From the NCBI RefSeq assembly GCF_018987235.1, contig NZ_CP072197.1, forward strand, positions 496,001 to 560,000: a stretch of 64,000 nt of DNA, given 5' to 3'. The stretch comes from Lactobacillus crispatus (GTDB taxonomy: Bacteria > Bacillota > Bacilli > Lactobacillales > Lactobacillaceae). Made by a program: the position numbers and the translations under genes. Below are positions 53,745 through 63,447 of the stretch, piece after piece. The first letter of the stretch is position 1. Each line of letters starts with the position of its first letter. The notes below the pieces were generated by a model. That model did no database searches. It saw only the letters and a list, made by a program, of their open reading frames with translations, and was not told the origin of the DNA.

Positions 53745-55430
53745 ATGGACTTTAAGAATGAAGTAGTTGACTTGGTTGCTAGTCAAGTTGATTTACCTAA
53801 AGAAAAGATTGCCGCATTAATTGAACGCCCTAAAAATGCTAAGATGGGAGACTATGCTTTCCCAGCATTTATTTTGGCTAAGACTTTGCACAAAAATCCT
53901 GCAGAAATTGCTAAAAATATTGCGGACAACTTATCAAGTGATGATTTTGCTAATATTCAAGCAGTCGGTCCTTACGTTAACTTTGCGATTGACCATGAAA
54001 AATTAGTTTCATCGACTTTGAAGGATGTTTTGACTGAAAAAGAACATTATGGTGATCAAAAGATTGGTGAAGGAAATGTGCCAATTGATATGTCCAGCCC
54101 TAACATTGCTAAGCCAATGTCAATGGGCCACCTTCGTTCAACTGTAATTGGTAATTCAATTGCTAAGACAATGGAGAAGGTTGGCTATACTCCTATTAAA
54201 ATCAATTACTTAGGTGACTATGGTACTCAATTTGGTAAGTTGATTGCTGCCTACAAGCACTGGGGTAATGAAGAAGACGTTAAAAAAGATCCAATTATGA
54301 ATCTTTTCCACTACTATGTAAAGTTCCACCAAGAAGCTGAGAAAGATCCCGAACTTGATAATGAAGGTCGTGAATGGTTCAAGAAACTTGAAGACGGGGA
54401 TCCAGAAGCAGTTAAACTATGGAAATGGTTCCGTGAGGTTTCATTAAAAGACTTCAAGCGAATTTATAAAGAACTAGGCGTAACTTTTGATTCATACAAT
54501 GGTGAAGCTTTCTTTAACGATAAGATGCAACCAGTAATTGATGAATTAAAAGAAAAAGGTCTTCTTCATGAATCACGTGGTGCGCAAGTTGTTGACATGG
54601 GTGAAGGTGAAAATCCTGCTATTATCGTTAAATCTGATGGTATTTCAATTTACTTAACTCGTGACCTCGCCGCTGCTGAATGGAGAATGAAAGAATATAA
54701 CTTCGTTAAGATGCTTTATGTTGTAGGTAACGAGCAAGCCCAACACTTTGTTGAATTAAAGACTGTTTTGAAAAAGATGGGTTATGATTGGGCTGATGAG
54801 ATTCACCATGTACCGTTTGGTTTAATCACTCAAGGCGGTAAAAAGTTATCTACTAGAAAAGGTAACGTTGTCTTCCTCGATCAAGTATTAAAGGATGCTG
54901 TTTCACTTGCTAAAAAACAAATTCAAGAAAAGAATCCAGATTTAGCAGATCAAGATCAAGTTGCTCATGATGTTGGTGTTGGTGCTGTTGTCTTCCACGA
55001 TTTGAAGAATGATCGTCTTGATAATTTTGACTTCGATTTGGAAGAAGTTGTTCGTTTTGAAGGAGACACTGGTCCTTACGTTCAATATACTAATGCTCGT
55101 GCTCAAAGTGTCTTGAGAAAGGCCGCTGCTATGGGTGAAAAGCCTAGCGAAACTGATCTAGCTCTTGATGATGACTGGGCTTTTGCCGTAGCCAAAGATT
55201 TAGCAGATTTCCCAAGAATTGTAGCTAGAAGTGCCGAAAAGTTTGAGCCTTCAGTAATTGCTAAGTTTGCCTTAGATTTGGCTAAAAAATTCAATAAGTA
55301 CTATGCTAATGTGAAGATTTTAACCAAGGACGATAAAATTGATGCTCGTCTCGCCTTAGTTCAAGCAACATCAATCGTTTTAACGGAATCACTTAGATTG
55401 TTAGGTGTCAATGCTCCTAAAGAAATGTAA
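53745..55430 (+). CDS. argS: Arginyl-tRNA synthetase
   Basis: 561 residues, normal length. The N-terminal Add-1 domain is at about 1-95. The HIGH-type motif is SSPNIAKPMSMGHLRST near 117-133 and the KMSK-type motif is KKLSTRKGNVV near 366-376, followed by a DALR anticodon-binding domain. The ribosome-binding site AGAGAGG and ATG 53745 follow the T-box. Confidence 0.98.
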   Translation: MDFKNEVVDLVASQVDLPKEKIAALIERPKNAKMGDYAFPAFILAKTLHKNPAEIAKNIADNLSSDDFANIQAVGPYVNFAIDHEKLVSSTLKDVLTEKEHYGDQKIGEGNVPIDMSSPNIAKPMSMGHLRSTVIGNSIAKTMEKVGYTPIKINYLGDYGTQFGKLIAAYKHWGNEEDVKKDPIMNLFHYYVKFHQEAEKDPELDNEGREWFKKLEDGDPEAVKLWKWFREVSLKDFKRIYKELGVTFDSYNGEAFFNDKMQPVIDELKEKGLLHESRGAQVVDMGEGENPAIIVKSDGISIYLTRDLAAAEWRMKEYNFVKMLYVVGNEQAQHFVELKTVLKKMGYDWADEIHHVPFGLITQGGKKLSTRKGNVVFLDQVLKDAVSLAKKQIQEKNPDLADQDQVAHDVGVGAVVFHDLKNDRLDNFDFDLEEVVRFEGDTGPYVQYTNARAQSVLRKAAAMGEKPSETDLALDDDWAFAVAKDLADFPRIVARSAEKFEPSVIAKFALDLAKKFNKYYANVKILTKDDKIDARLALVQATSIVLTESLRLLGVNAPKEM

Positions 55431-55478
55431 GAGAAAAACAATGAAAATAAGAAAATAACGCTTACATTTTGTGAAAAA

Positions 55479-55508
55479 TTGTTCATATTTCAATTATTAG
55501 GGTACAAT
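55479..55508 (+). promoter_or_regulatory. Promoter of fba
   Basis: TTGTTC (55479-55484), an 18-bp spacer and TACAAT (55503-55508), 33 bp before the ATG. A strong AGGAGG ribosome-binding site follows at about 55526. Confidence 0.65.
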
Positions 55509-55540
55509 AGGCATGTAAGATATTTAGGAGGTATTTTTTA

Positions 55541-56452
55541 ATGGCTTATTTTGACAACGGTAATCAAATCTTTAAAGATGCTCGTAAGAACCATTACGCT
55601 GTAGGTGCTTACAACACTAACAACTTGGAATGGACTCGTGCAGAATTACGTGCTGCTGAAGAAACTAGAACTCCATTGTTGATCCAAGTATCAACTGGTG
55701 CTGCTAAGTACATGGGTGGTTACAAGTTCGTTAAGGACATGGTAGCTGACCAAATGGATTCAATGAACATCTCAGTTCCAGTTATCTTAAACTTGGACCA
55801 CGGTGACTTTGAATCAGCTAAGGAATGTATCGCTCTTGGTTACTCATCAGTTATGTTTGATGGTCACGCACTTCCAACTGACGAAAACTTGGAGAAGACT
55901 AAGGAAATCATCAAGTTAGCACATGAACGTGGTATTTCAGTTGAAGCTGAAATTGGTAAGATCGGTGAAAACCAAGGCGGCGGTGAATTAGCTTCTGTTG
56001 AAGATGCTAAGAAGTTCGTTGCAGCTGGTGTTGACAAGCTTGCTTGTGGTATTGGTAACATCCACGGTGTATACCCAGCAGACTGGAAGGGCTTAAACTT
56101 CGACCGTCTTAAGGAAATTGCTGAAGCAGTTCCTGACACTCCACTTGTACTTCACGGTGGTTCAGGTATTCCTGAGGACCAAGTTAAGAAGGCTATTAAG
56201 CTTGGTATTGCTAAGATCAACATCAACACTGAATTCCAATTAGCATTCCAAGAAGCTACTCGTAAGTACATCGAAGACGAAAAGGACCTTGACAAGAAGG
56301 CTAAGGGTTACGACCCACGTAAGTTGTTATTGCCAGGTGCAGAAGCAATTACCGCCAAGATGAAGGAAATGATTTCTTGGATGGGTACTAAGACTATCGA
56401 TGACGAACTTAAGGATGCTTCATTCGACCGTTCATCATTGAACGAAGAATAA
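55541..56452 (+). CDS. fba: Fructose-bisphosphate aldolase, class II
   Basis: 303 residues; zinc-dependent cleavage of fructose-1,6-bisphosphate in glycolysis. LNLDHGDFE holds the catalytic Asp and zinc His, GIGNIHGVY and PLVLHGGSGI hold further zinc ligands, and KININTEFQ is the phosphate-site block. Single-gene unit with its own promoter and terminator. Codon use is strongly biased, as in highly expressed genes. Confidence 0.98.
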   Translation: MAYFDNGNQIFKDARKNHYAVGAYNTNNLEWTRAELRAAEETRTPLLIQVSTGAAKYMGGYKFVKDMVADQMDSMNISVPVILNLDHGDFESAKECIALGYSSVMFDGHALPTDENLEKTKEIIKLAHERGISVEAEIGKIGENQGGGELASVEDAKKFVAAGVDKLACGIGNIHGVYPADWKGLNFDRLKEIAEAVPDTPLVLHGGSGIPEDQVKKAIKLGIAKININTEFQLAFQEATRKYIEDEKDLDKKAKGYDPRKLLLPGAEAITAKMKEMISWMGTKTIDDELKDASFDRSSLNEE

Positions 56453-56469
56453 TCATTTGATTATCTGTT

Positions 56470-56506
56470 AAATAAAGCTCAGCAATTCACTGGGCTTTAT
56501 TTTTTT
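56470..56506 (+). terminator. Terminator of fba
   Basis: Stem AATAAAGCTCAG/CTGGGCTTTATT followed by a T tract. Confidence 0.93.
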
Positions 56507-56515
56507 AGGAAAATT

Positions 56516-57052
56516 ATGAATAAACAAGAATTAAAACTTCATTTACAAGATACCCAATGGCCATTGACCTATATTGATCATGACCGTAATATCGTTCGTG
56601 CAATTGTGATTGATGAAAAACAGAATTTTTATTTTGTGAGAGCTAAGAGAAATGATGATTTTGGTGAAGCAACTTTAATTGAAACTTCAGGCGGCGGTGT
56701 TGAAGCAGACGAGAATTTAGAAGAAGCATTAAAGCGAGAACTAAAAGAAGAACTCGGTGCGAATGTGGAAATAATTGATAGAATAGGTGTTGTTGACGAT
56801 TATTATAATCTAATTCACCGCCACAATATTAATAACTATTATTTGTGTAAAGCTATTTCTTTTGGTAAAAAGCATTTAACGCCTGATGAGATAAATGAAT
56901 TTCATTTATCAACGTTGAAGCTTAGTTATGATGAAGCCTTGCGAGAATATAACCGCTGTGCAAATACACGAATCGGCAAATTGATTGCGGCACGTGAATT
57001 ACCAATATTAAAGCAAGCTAAAAATTTACTGGATCGGAAGAAAAATAGATGA
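56516..57052 (+). CDS. NUDIX hydrolase
   Basis: 178 residues. The Nudix box is complete: GGGVEADENLEEALKRELKE followed by ELGANVE (near 61-87). Substrate unknown. The stop codon overlaps ATG 57049 of a decayed small gene (ATGA), indicating former translational coupling. It starts only 10 bp after the fba terminator, so its own promoter is unclear. Confidence 0.88.
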   Translation: MNKQELKLHLQDTQWPLTYIDHDRNIVRAIVIDEKQNFYFVRAKRNDDFGEATLIETSGGGVEADENLEEALKRELKEELGANVEIIDRIGVVDDYYNLIHRHNINNYYLCKAISFGKKHLTPDEINEFHLSTLKLSYDEALREYNRCANTRIGKLIAARELPILKQAKNLLDRKKNR

Positions 57053-57211
57053 ATAAATATAATAAATTATGGCAATATATTAAAGATAATAAGGCTGGGG
57101 GTTGTCTTAGATCATTCCTTTTTGCGTTATAAAAAAGAATTACCAGCTTATGGCTTTGAAGTGAAAAAAATTTCATTGAAGAATAAAGTGGTGAAGTTTC
57201 ATCAGTTGTAA
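57049..57211 (+). pseudogene. Decayed small gene coupled to the Nudix gene
   Basis: Frame 1 gives MNKYNKLWQYIKDNK and stops soon after. Another frame then reads LDHSFLRYKKELPAYGFEV up to KFHQL and TAA 57211. These look like the two ends of one family of small (about 70-80 residue) lactobacillal proteins with the middle deleted and the frame lost. Family identification is from memory. Confidence 0.6.
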
Positions 57212-57330
57212 TGAAAGCTATTAATAACTAAAGTAGTAGTTTGCGATAATATCTTCAAAATTAGTAACTATGTTTTGTTTTAGAAAAAGACTAAGATGTA
57301 AGTAAAAAATGGGAGGATTAATAAGTTACT

Positions 57331-58242
57331 ATGAAGAAGGTTTTATCTTGGCCAGTATATTATCAACTATCAGAGATTTATACGGCGCCATTAAATGTAA
57401 TTTGGTTTGTCTTTGGCGCGGCAATGTCGTTTCAACAATATCACATGTTTAATTTGATTAACATTTTGCTGTGCTTAGTAGATGTTTTTCTGTTTGATTT
57501 AGCAGTTAATATTGCTGATAATTACTATGATTATCTTCATGGCAAAGATCGACATTTTTTGACTGATATAAATCCAATTGGACGTCTTAAGTTACCTTTA
57601 ACTGATGTTAGAAACTTAGTGTGGATTAGTTACTTTATTTCGGCGATTCCGGGTATTATTTTGGTTTATCGCACCGGCTGGCCAGTACTAATAATGGGAG
57701 TTGTAGGATATTTCATTGGAATATTTTACACTGCGGGTCCTAAGCCACTGAATGCAACACCGATCTGTGAATTAGTGGTATCTTTCTTTATTTCGTATTT
57801 CATTATGCTAGTAAGTATCTATGTCACAATTTACGGCACTTATCCTTTGACCTGGAACTTAGCATTAACTACTCTAATAAGATGTTTGCCTTTAACACTC
57901 ATTTTCTATGCTTTGCAGTTAGCTAATAATACTTGTGATTTGCATGAAGATTTAAACAATGGGCGCCATACTTTAGCCAGTTATACTGGTAAAAAATATG
58001 CTCTTAAAATAATTAAGACGTTGATTATTGCGGGATTATTATTTCCAATTATCGTTGTTCTTTTTGGTTTGGCAAAATGGCCATTGATCTTTAGTTGTTT
58101 TTTGTTGCCAATATTATGGCCAAAATTAAAACAATTTTTTGAGCATCCGGATAAACAAACTACCTATTTACAAATAATTAAGTATTTATCGATATTTTTC
58201 ATTACATATATAGCTATTTACACAGTTTTGGTTTTAATTTAG
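57331..58242 (+). CDS. Second UbiA-family prenyltransferase
   Basis: 303 residues, 8-9 membrane helices. The Asp-rich motifs NIADNYYDYLHGKD and NNTCDLHEDLNNGRHT parallel those of the protein encoded at 23190. GGGAGG lies about 16 bp before the ATG. It lies alone, away from the respiratory genes, and ends at a terminator. It may be a divergent MenA paralog with a different acceptor or chain length. The 120 bp upstream (57212-57330) hold no gene. Confidence 0.85.
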   Translation: MKKVLSWPVYYQLSEIYTAPLNVIWFVFGAAMSFQQYHMFNLINILLCLVDVFLFDLAVNIADNYYDYLHGKDRHFLTDINPIGRLKLPLTDVRNLVWISYFISAIPGIILVYRTGWPVLIMGVVGYFIGIFYTAGPKPLNATPICELVVSFFISYFIMLVSIYVTIYGTYPLTWNLALTTLIRCLPLTLIFYALQLANNTCDLHEDLNNGRHTLASYTGKKYALKIIKTLIIAGLLFPIIVVLFGLAKWPLIFSCFLLPILWPKLKQFFEHPDKQTTYLQIIKYLSIFFITYIAIYTVLVLI

Positions 58243-58262
58243 GTGTAGGAAAATTTGGTGAG

Positions 58263-58291
58263 CAGGATAGGAGAGACTATCCTGTTTTTTT
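58263..58291 (+). terminator. Terminator after the second prenyltransferase
   Basis: Stem CAGGATAG/CTATCCTG with a GAGAGA loop followed by seven T residues. Confidence 0.92.
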
Positions 58292-58400
58292 GAAGCAAAT
58301 TTGACATCCAATGCGGGGAAATATGACGAGTTGTTAATAATGGGTGAAAATATGATATTATATCTCCGAATTATGATTATTGATGAAAGAGGTATAAACA

Positions 58401-58676
58401 ATGAAATTGAAAAAAATTTGGACAGGTTTGTTAATGTTTGCAGGAGTTGTAGTAATGTTTGTGGCTATGCCTAAACAAGTAAATGCGGCATCTGATGGAA
58501 ATGTGGTTGAACAATATGCGACTGCTGTGGTTAGTGAACAGAATATGAAGCTGGGAGAAAATGTTGTTGATAGTAGTGCTGCTATTAATCCTTTCGTAAA
58601 TTTTGATAGAGTAATACCAGGAACTACAAATTGGTGGCGAGTTTTATATAATAAATGGAGACATGGAAAGAGATAA
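58401..58676 (+). CDS. Small secreted peptide (91 aa), unknown
   Basis: The signal peptide at about 1-29 ends NAA, giving a mature peptide of about 62 residues. The C-terminal 30 residues are aromatic and basic (NWWRVLYNKWRHGKR). AAGAGG lies upstream. A promoter TTGTTA (58331-58336) / TATTAT (58356-58361) is plausible. The next gene, for a membrane protein, starts 2 bp after its stop. I do not recognise the family; a bacteriocin-like or signalling peptide with a membrane partner is possible, not shown. Confidence 0.7.
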   Translation: MKLKKIWTGLLMFAGVVVMFVAMPKQVNAASDGNVVEQYATAVVSEQNMKLGENVVDSSAAINPFVNFDRVIPGTTNWWRVLYNKWRHGKR

Positions 58677-58678
58677 TA

Positions 58679-58996
58679 ATGTCAGATTTATCATTTAAGG
58701 TAACACTACAAACTATATTTATCATTATTTTTGTTACGTTTGACGTCTTAATATTTGATAAAATATCTTTTTCTGCACGCAATAAAAAAGATAAGATTTT
58801 TTTATGTTTATTTGCTGTTATTATAATTCTCGTAAGCATAGTAAGCTCAATCTTTTTTGATAATTTTTATTTATTCACAACAATATGTGAAATCTTAGGC
58901 TTATATATTTATTTTGGAATAATTAGAAAGAAAAATAAAAAACTTATTTTAGGGTCAGCTATAATTTTCAGTGAAACTGTCAAATCTTTTGTGTAA
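58679..58996 (+). pseudogene. Membrane protein N-terminus truncated by IS256 copy 3
   Basis: ATG 58679 (MSDLSFKVTLQ) follows GGAAAGAG. About 98 native codons with three hydrophobic helices run into the IS end at 58973 and stop at 58994-58996 inside the IS. The multi-helix N-terminus after a secreted-peptide gene could be an immunity protein, a transporter or an AgrC-type sensor; the missing C-terminus prevents a decision. Confidence 0.75.
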
Positions 58997-60344
58997 ATAG
59001 ATCTTTCTCGTAAATTGATTTTTTAATTATTTATTTAATCAAAGTAGGATTCTAAGGTGTCCTGAACTTGACCGAAGCCTTTATGAATTCGATTGAAATA
59101 ACGGTCATTGTAGCTCATTGCCTGAATACCAATAAAAGCATCAAGCGACTGTTCAGTTGGAAATTCTGCCTTAGGCTTAGCTTTGCGCTTGATCACATTG
59201 TTAAATGATTCAATCATGTTAGTCGAATAAATTGAAGCTCTGATCTGCTTGGGATAGTTATAAAAGACCAGCAGATCTGGTTCTATGTCTTTCAAGCTTC
59301 TGATAACATGACTGTAAACCTTGCCCCATTTGGTATAGAAGTCATGCAGGACAGCTATGGCTTCTTCTTTGTTTGTCTGTTGATGTACCTGTTTGAATTC
59401 GTTCATGATCTTTTCACGATCGTCGACGCGTACTTTAGCGCAGATATTGCGCATGACATGAACCAAACAGCGTTGAAAATGAGCTTTAGGATAAGTTCTA
59501 GCCAAGGCTGTTTTCATGCCAACAACGCCATCTGAAAGAAAAAGCTCAACTTGCTTTAAGCCTCGGGATTTCATGTTTTGAAGCATCTCTGTCCAGACTT
59601 CAATGTTCTCGCTAGGAGCAATGCAGTAGTCAATGACTGCCTTGTGCCCATTAGGCTTGATGCCAATTGCAATATAGACTACTTCACGCTCAAACGTTTC
59701 CCGGCGCAAAGGAAGGTATGTCGCATCCAGATAAATGCAGAAGAACTTGTCGCTTAGCTTGCGTTTGTGGTAAGCCTCAACCTTTGGAATCATCTGCTTG
59801 GAAATATTTGATACTTGAGCTGGACTATAATGACTGCCATACATTTTCTCAATCAAGTCAGCGATTTCTCTGGTAGTTACGCCTTTGGAGTATAGCTTGA
59901 TAATCGTGCTTTCCAAAACATCAGAGTGCTGCTTGTAGTCAGGCAGCGTGTGCTGATGAAATTGACCGTTGCGATCCCGAGGCACTTGCACTTCAATTGG
60001 GCCAAATTGCGTATCAACTTTGCGGAAATAAGCACCATTTCTAGAGTTGCCAGTATTCCAGCCATTTCTGGCATAGGGATCATAGCCCAGAAATGCAGTC
60101 AATTCAGCTTCTAACAAGTTATTAACAGCCTGTTGTAGCTCTTTGCGCAATAAATCATTTATTTTGTCCGGATTGAATAGAGCTTGAGCAAAATCTTTGG
60201 TAAAATCATTCATGAAGGAGTTCTTCTTTCTGTATGTGTTTTTTTGTTCAAACCAATCATACGAGAAAGGAACTCCTTTTTCTAATGTTTAAAGAAATAA
60301 ATTTAAGGAATCATTCATCCTTACACAAACTATTTTACAGTCTC
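58973..60344 (-). mobile_element. IS256-family element, copy 3 (1372 bp, diverged, no target duplication)
   Basis: Same ends as the other copies, but the flanks TTTTCAGT (left) and GATTATTG (right) do not match. Both neighbouring genes are truncated at its ends. The middle of the transposase differs from copies 1, 2 and 4, while both termini agree. Confidence 0.95.
59035..60213 (-). CDS. IS256-family transposase, copy 3 (variant)
   Basis: 392 residues; DDE motifs intact (CIYLDATYLPLR, LSDGVVGMK, NMIESFNNVIKR). About 20 substitutions relative to the other three copies, clustered at about 142-190 and 280-310, with the first 140 and last 80 residues the same. This mosaic suggests a different lineage or gene conversion. 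Confidence 0.96.
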   Translation of the reverse strand: MNDFTKDFAQALFNPDKINDLLRKELQQAVNNLLEAELTAFLGYDPYARNGWNTGNSRNGAYFRKVDTQFGPIEVQVPRDRNGQFHQHTLPDYKQHSDVLESTIIKLYSKGVTTREIADLIEKMYGSHYSPAQVSNISKQMIPKVEAYHKRKLSDKFFCIYLDATYLPLRRETFEREVVYIAIGIKPNGHKAVIDYCIAPSENIEVWTEMLQNMKSRGLKQVELFLSDGVVGMKTALARTYPKAHFQRCLVHVMRNICAKVRVDDREKIMNEFKQVHQQTNKEEAIAVLHDFYTKWGKVYSHVIRSLKDIEPDLLVFYNYPKQIRASIYSTNMIESFNNVIKRKAKPKAEFPTEQSLDAFIGIQAMSYNDRYFNRIHKGFGQVQDTLESYFD

Positions 60345-60807
60345 GATTATTGATTATATCGATTACGCTAAGGATGCATATTTGTTATTTTCCACCAAAA
60401 ATTATTTTGCTAAATTTAGTGAGCGTGAAAGCAGCCCAAAGTATTATTTTACAGATAATGGCATTTTAAATTTGTTTTATCTGGATAAATTGCCAGCATT
60501 ACTAGAAAATCTAGTTGCGATCAAGTTGCATAATAAATATCAAGAGAATTTATTTTATTTAAAATCTCAAAAGACAGGGATAGATATTGATTTTTATGTA
60601 CCAGCTAGTAAAACTGCAATTCAAGTTGCATGGGAAGTGAATGATACGTCAAAAGAACGTGAAGTTGGGAACCTAATTAAATTAGCTGATAATTTTGATG
60701 AAGTTGAAAACTTAATAATCGTTACTCATGGTGAAGAGGCTGAAATTCAGCAAAAAGATAAGATAATTCAGTTAATGCCACTATATAAATTTTTATTAAT
60801 GAGATAG
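60345..60807 (+). pseudogene. C-terminal remnant of an AAA_14/DUF4143 ATPase
   Basis: The open frame enters from the IS end (reading IIDYIDYAKDAYLLFS) and continues 153 codons to 60807. KYYFTDNGILN, LLENLVAIKL, GIDIDFYVP and IQVAWEVNDTSKERE are the DUF4143 domain pattern (PD-(D/E)XK-like). The ATPase half is missing. Dead fragment. Confidence 0.85.
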
Positions 60808-60831
60808 TTTTTCGATAACTCATAAAATGGT

Positions 60832-60859
60832 AATGCTCAAAATTTTTTGAGCATTTTTT
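60832..60859 (+). terminator. Terminator after the ATPase remnant
   Basis: Stem AATGCTCAA/TTGAGCATT with an AATTTT loop, then TTTT. Confidence 0.88.
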
Positions 60860-60865
60860 ATAACT

Positions 60866-60917
60866 ATAAGATCTAAAGAGATATAAAAATGGACATAAGA
60901 TCTAAAGAGATATAAAA
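60866..60917 (+). repeat. Tandem direct repeat upstream of the AAA ATPase gene
   Basis: Two exact 23-bp copies beginning ATAAGATCTAAAGAGATATA (60866-60888 and 60895-60917), period 29 bp. They lie 45-96 bp before ATG 60962 and may be a regulatory or recombination repeat. Confidence 0.8.
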
Positions 60918-61131
60918 TTAAAGCCAACAACTAAAATAATGAAAATAGGTGAACATCAATTATGTCTGAAATAACGAATCCATTTGACCCTAACTTTGGC
61001 AAAGTTCCCAAAATATATTTGGGGCGACAAAAAATAGTAGAAGATATAGTAAGATCACTTGAAAGTGGCACCGGACCCTATCAAACTTCAATGATCTATG
61101 GGATGCGCGGGGTTGGTAAAACTTCATTACT

Positions 61132-62503
61132 GAGACTGTAAAATAGTTTGTGTAAGGATGAATGATTCCTTAAATTTATTTCTTTAAACATTAGAAAAAG
61201 GAGTTCCTTTCTCGTATGATTGGTTTGAACAAAAAAACACATACAGAAAGAAGAACTCCTTCATGAATGATTTTACCAAAGATTTTGCTCAAGCTCTATT
61301 CAATCCAGACAAAATAAATGATTTATTGCGCAAAGAGCTACAACAGGCTGTTAATAACTTGCTAGAAGCTGAGTTGACTGCCTTTCTAGGCTATGATCCC
61401 TATGCCAGAAATGGCTGGAATACTGGCAATTCTAGAAATGGTGCTTATTTCCGCAAGGTTGATACCCAGTTTGGACCAATTGAAGTGCAAGTGCCTCGAG
61501 ACCGCAACGGTCAGTTTCATCAGCACACGCTGCCTGACTACAAGCAGCACTCTGATGTTTTGGAAAGCACGATTATCAAGCTATACTCCAAAGGCGTAAC
61601 TACCAGAGAAATCGCTGACTTGATTGAGAAAATGTATGGCAGTCATTATAGTCCAGCTCAAGTATCAAATATTTCCAAGCAGATGCTCCCCAAGATTGAG
61701 GCTTATCACAAGCGCAAGCTAAGCGACAAGTTTTTCTGTGTCTATTTGGATGCGACATACCTTCCTTTGCGCCGAGAAACGTTTGAGCGTGAAGCAGTAT
61801 ATATTGCCATTGGCATTAAACCTAATGGACATAAGGAAGTCATTGACTACTGCATTGCTCCTAGTGAGAACATTGAAGTTTGGACAGAGATGCTTCAAAA
61901 CATGAAGTCCAGAGGCTTGAAGCAAGTTGAGCTTTTTCTTTCTGATGGTGTTGTTGGCATGAAAACAGCCTTGGCCAGGACTTATCCTAAAGCTCATTTT
62001 CAACGCTGCCTGGTTCATGTCATGCGCAATATCTGCGCTAAAGTACGCGTCGACGATCGTGAAAAGATCATGAACGAATTCAAGCAGATACATCAACAGA
62101 CAAGCAAAAAAGAAGCTGCAGCTGTCTTGCACAAATTCTATGCCAAATGGAATAAAGCTTATAGCCATGTCATCAAAGGTTTGAAGGAAATTGAGCCCGA
62201 TCTGCTAGTCTTCTACAATTATCCCAAACAAATCAGAGCTTCAATTTATTCAACCAATATGATTGAATCCTTTAACAACGTCATCAAGCGTAAAGCTAAG
62301 CCTAAGGCAGAATTTCCAACTGAACAGTCGCTTGATGCATTTATTGGCATCCAGGCAATGAGCTACAATGACCGTTATTTCAATCGAATTCATAAAGGCT
62401 TTGGTCAGGTTCAGGACACCTTAGAATCCTACTTTGATTAAATAAATAATTAAAAAATCAATTTACGAGAAAGATCTATTTACACAAAAGATTTGACAGT
62501 TTC
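61132..62503 (+). mobile_element. IS256-family element, copy 4 (1372 bp)
   Basis: Perfect 8-bp duplications TCATTACT at 61124-61131 and 62504-62511. It interrupts the AAA ATPase gene immediately after the Walker A coding sequence. Confidence 0.96.
61263..62441 (+). CDS. IS256-family transposase, copy 4
   Basis: 392 residues, the same sequence as copies 1 and 2. Intact DDE motifs. Confidence 0.97.
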   Translation: MNDFTKDFAQALFNPDKINDLLRKELQQAVNNLLEAELTAFLGYDPYARNGWNTGNSRNGAYFRKVDTQFGPIEVQVPRDRNGQFHQHTLPDYKQHSDVLESTIIKLYSKGVTTREIADLIEKMYGSHYSPAQVSNISKQMLPKIEAYHKRKLSDKFFCVYLDATYLPLRRETFEREAVYIAIGIKPNGHKEVIDYCIAPSENIEVWTEMLQNMKSRGLKQVELFLSDGVVGMKTALARTYPKAHFQRCLVHVMRNICAKVRVDDREKIMNEFKQIHQQTSKKEAAAVLHKFYAKWNKAYSHVIKGLKEIEPDLLVFYNYPKQIRASIYSTNMIESFNNVIKRKAKPKAEFPTEQSLDAFIGIQAMSYNDRYFNRIHKGFGQVQDTLESYFD

Positions 62504-63447
62504 TCATTACTTGCTGATATTACCTCAACTTTAGAACAAAAAGATAACTGGATTGTTATTTACTTAGCCATGACAAATGATTTGCTTGCCACGCTCATCC
62601 AAAGTATTTATCAAGAAGCAGCGAATCCAGTAAAAAAGGCGTTGAACAAAATTGATGGTGTAAAGTTTTCGGCTTTTGGCTTTGAATTGGAAGTTCATAT
62701 ATCAAATCCTCAATCTACTTATCAAGTGTTACTTGAAGAAATGTTAAAAGTTTTAAAAAAGCATCACCAATCTTTATTGATAGCAATAGATGAGGTTAAA
62801 GAAACTCCTGAGATTGTTAATTTGGCGTCTATCTATCAAATTATGGTGTTAAAAAAGTATTCAATTAGTATGATGATGACTGGGCTGCCTAAGAATGTTT
62901 CTGAACTCCAAAATAATGATGTATTAACATTTCTTTTAAGAAGCGGTCGTGTACCATTAGGACCACTTGATCTTTTCGATATTAAGTATCGGTATCAAAA
63001 AGCATTTGAAAGAGGTAATAAAGAGATTAATAATACTGCCTTAATGAAAATGACTAAGCTGACTAGAGGTTACGCTTATGCATTTCAAGACTTGGGATAT
63101 CATGTTTGGCAACATTCTACTGATCAGGTAACAGATGAAAGTATTGAAAATTCGATCTCATCGTTTAAAAATGATCTGTTTCGTAATGCTTATATCAAGA
63201 TTATCTCTGAATTATCGCCAGTCGATCGAAAATTTTTATTCATCATGGCTCATAATGATAAAAATGTTGTTAATATAAGTGATATTCGCAAGCAAATGGG
63301 AAAAAGTTCTAATTATATTTCGCAATATCGGCAGCGATTAATGGATAGTCAGGTAATCATTGATGCAGGATATGGCAAAGTGGCATTTTCTCTGCCATTC
63401 ATGAAAGACTTTTTGTTAGAAGCAGAAGAATTATATGAAATTGATAA

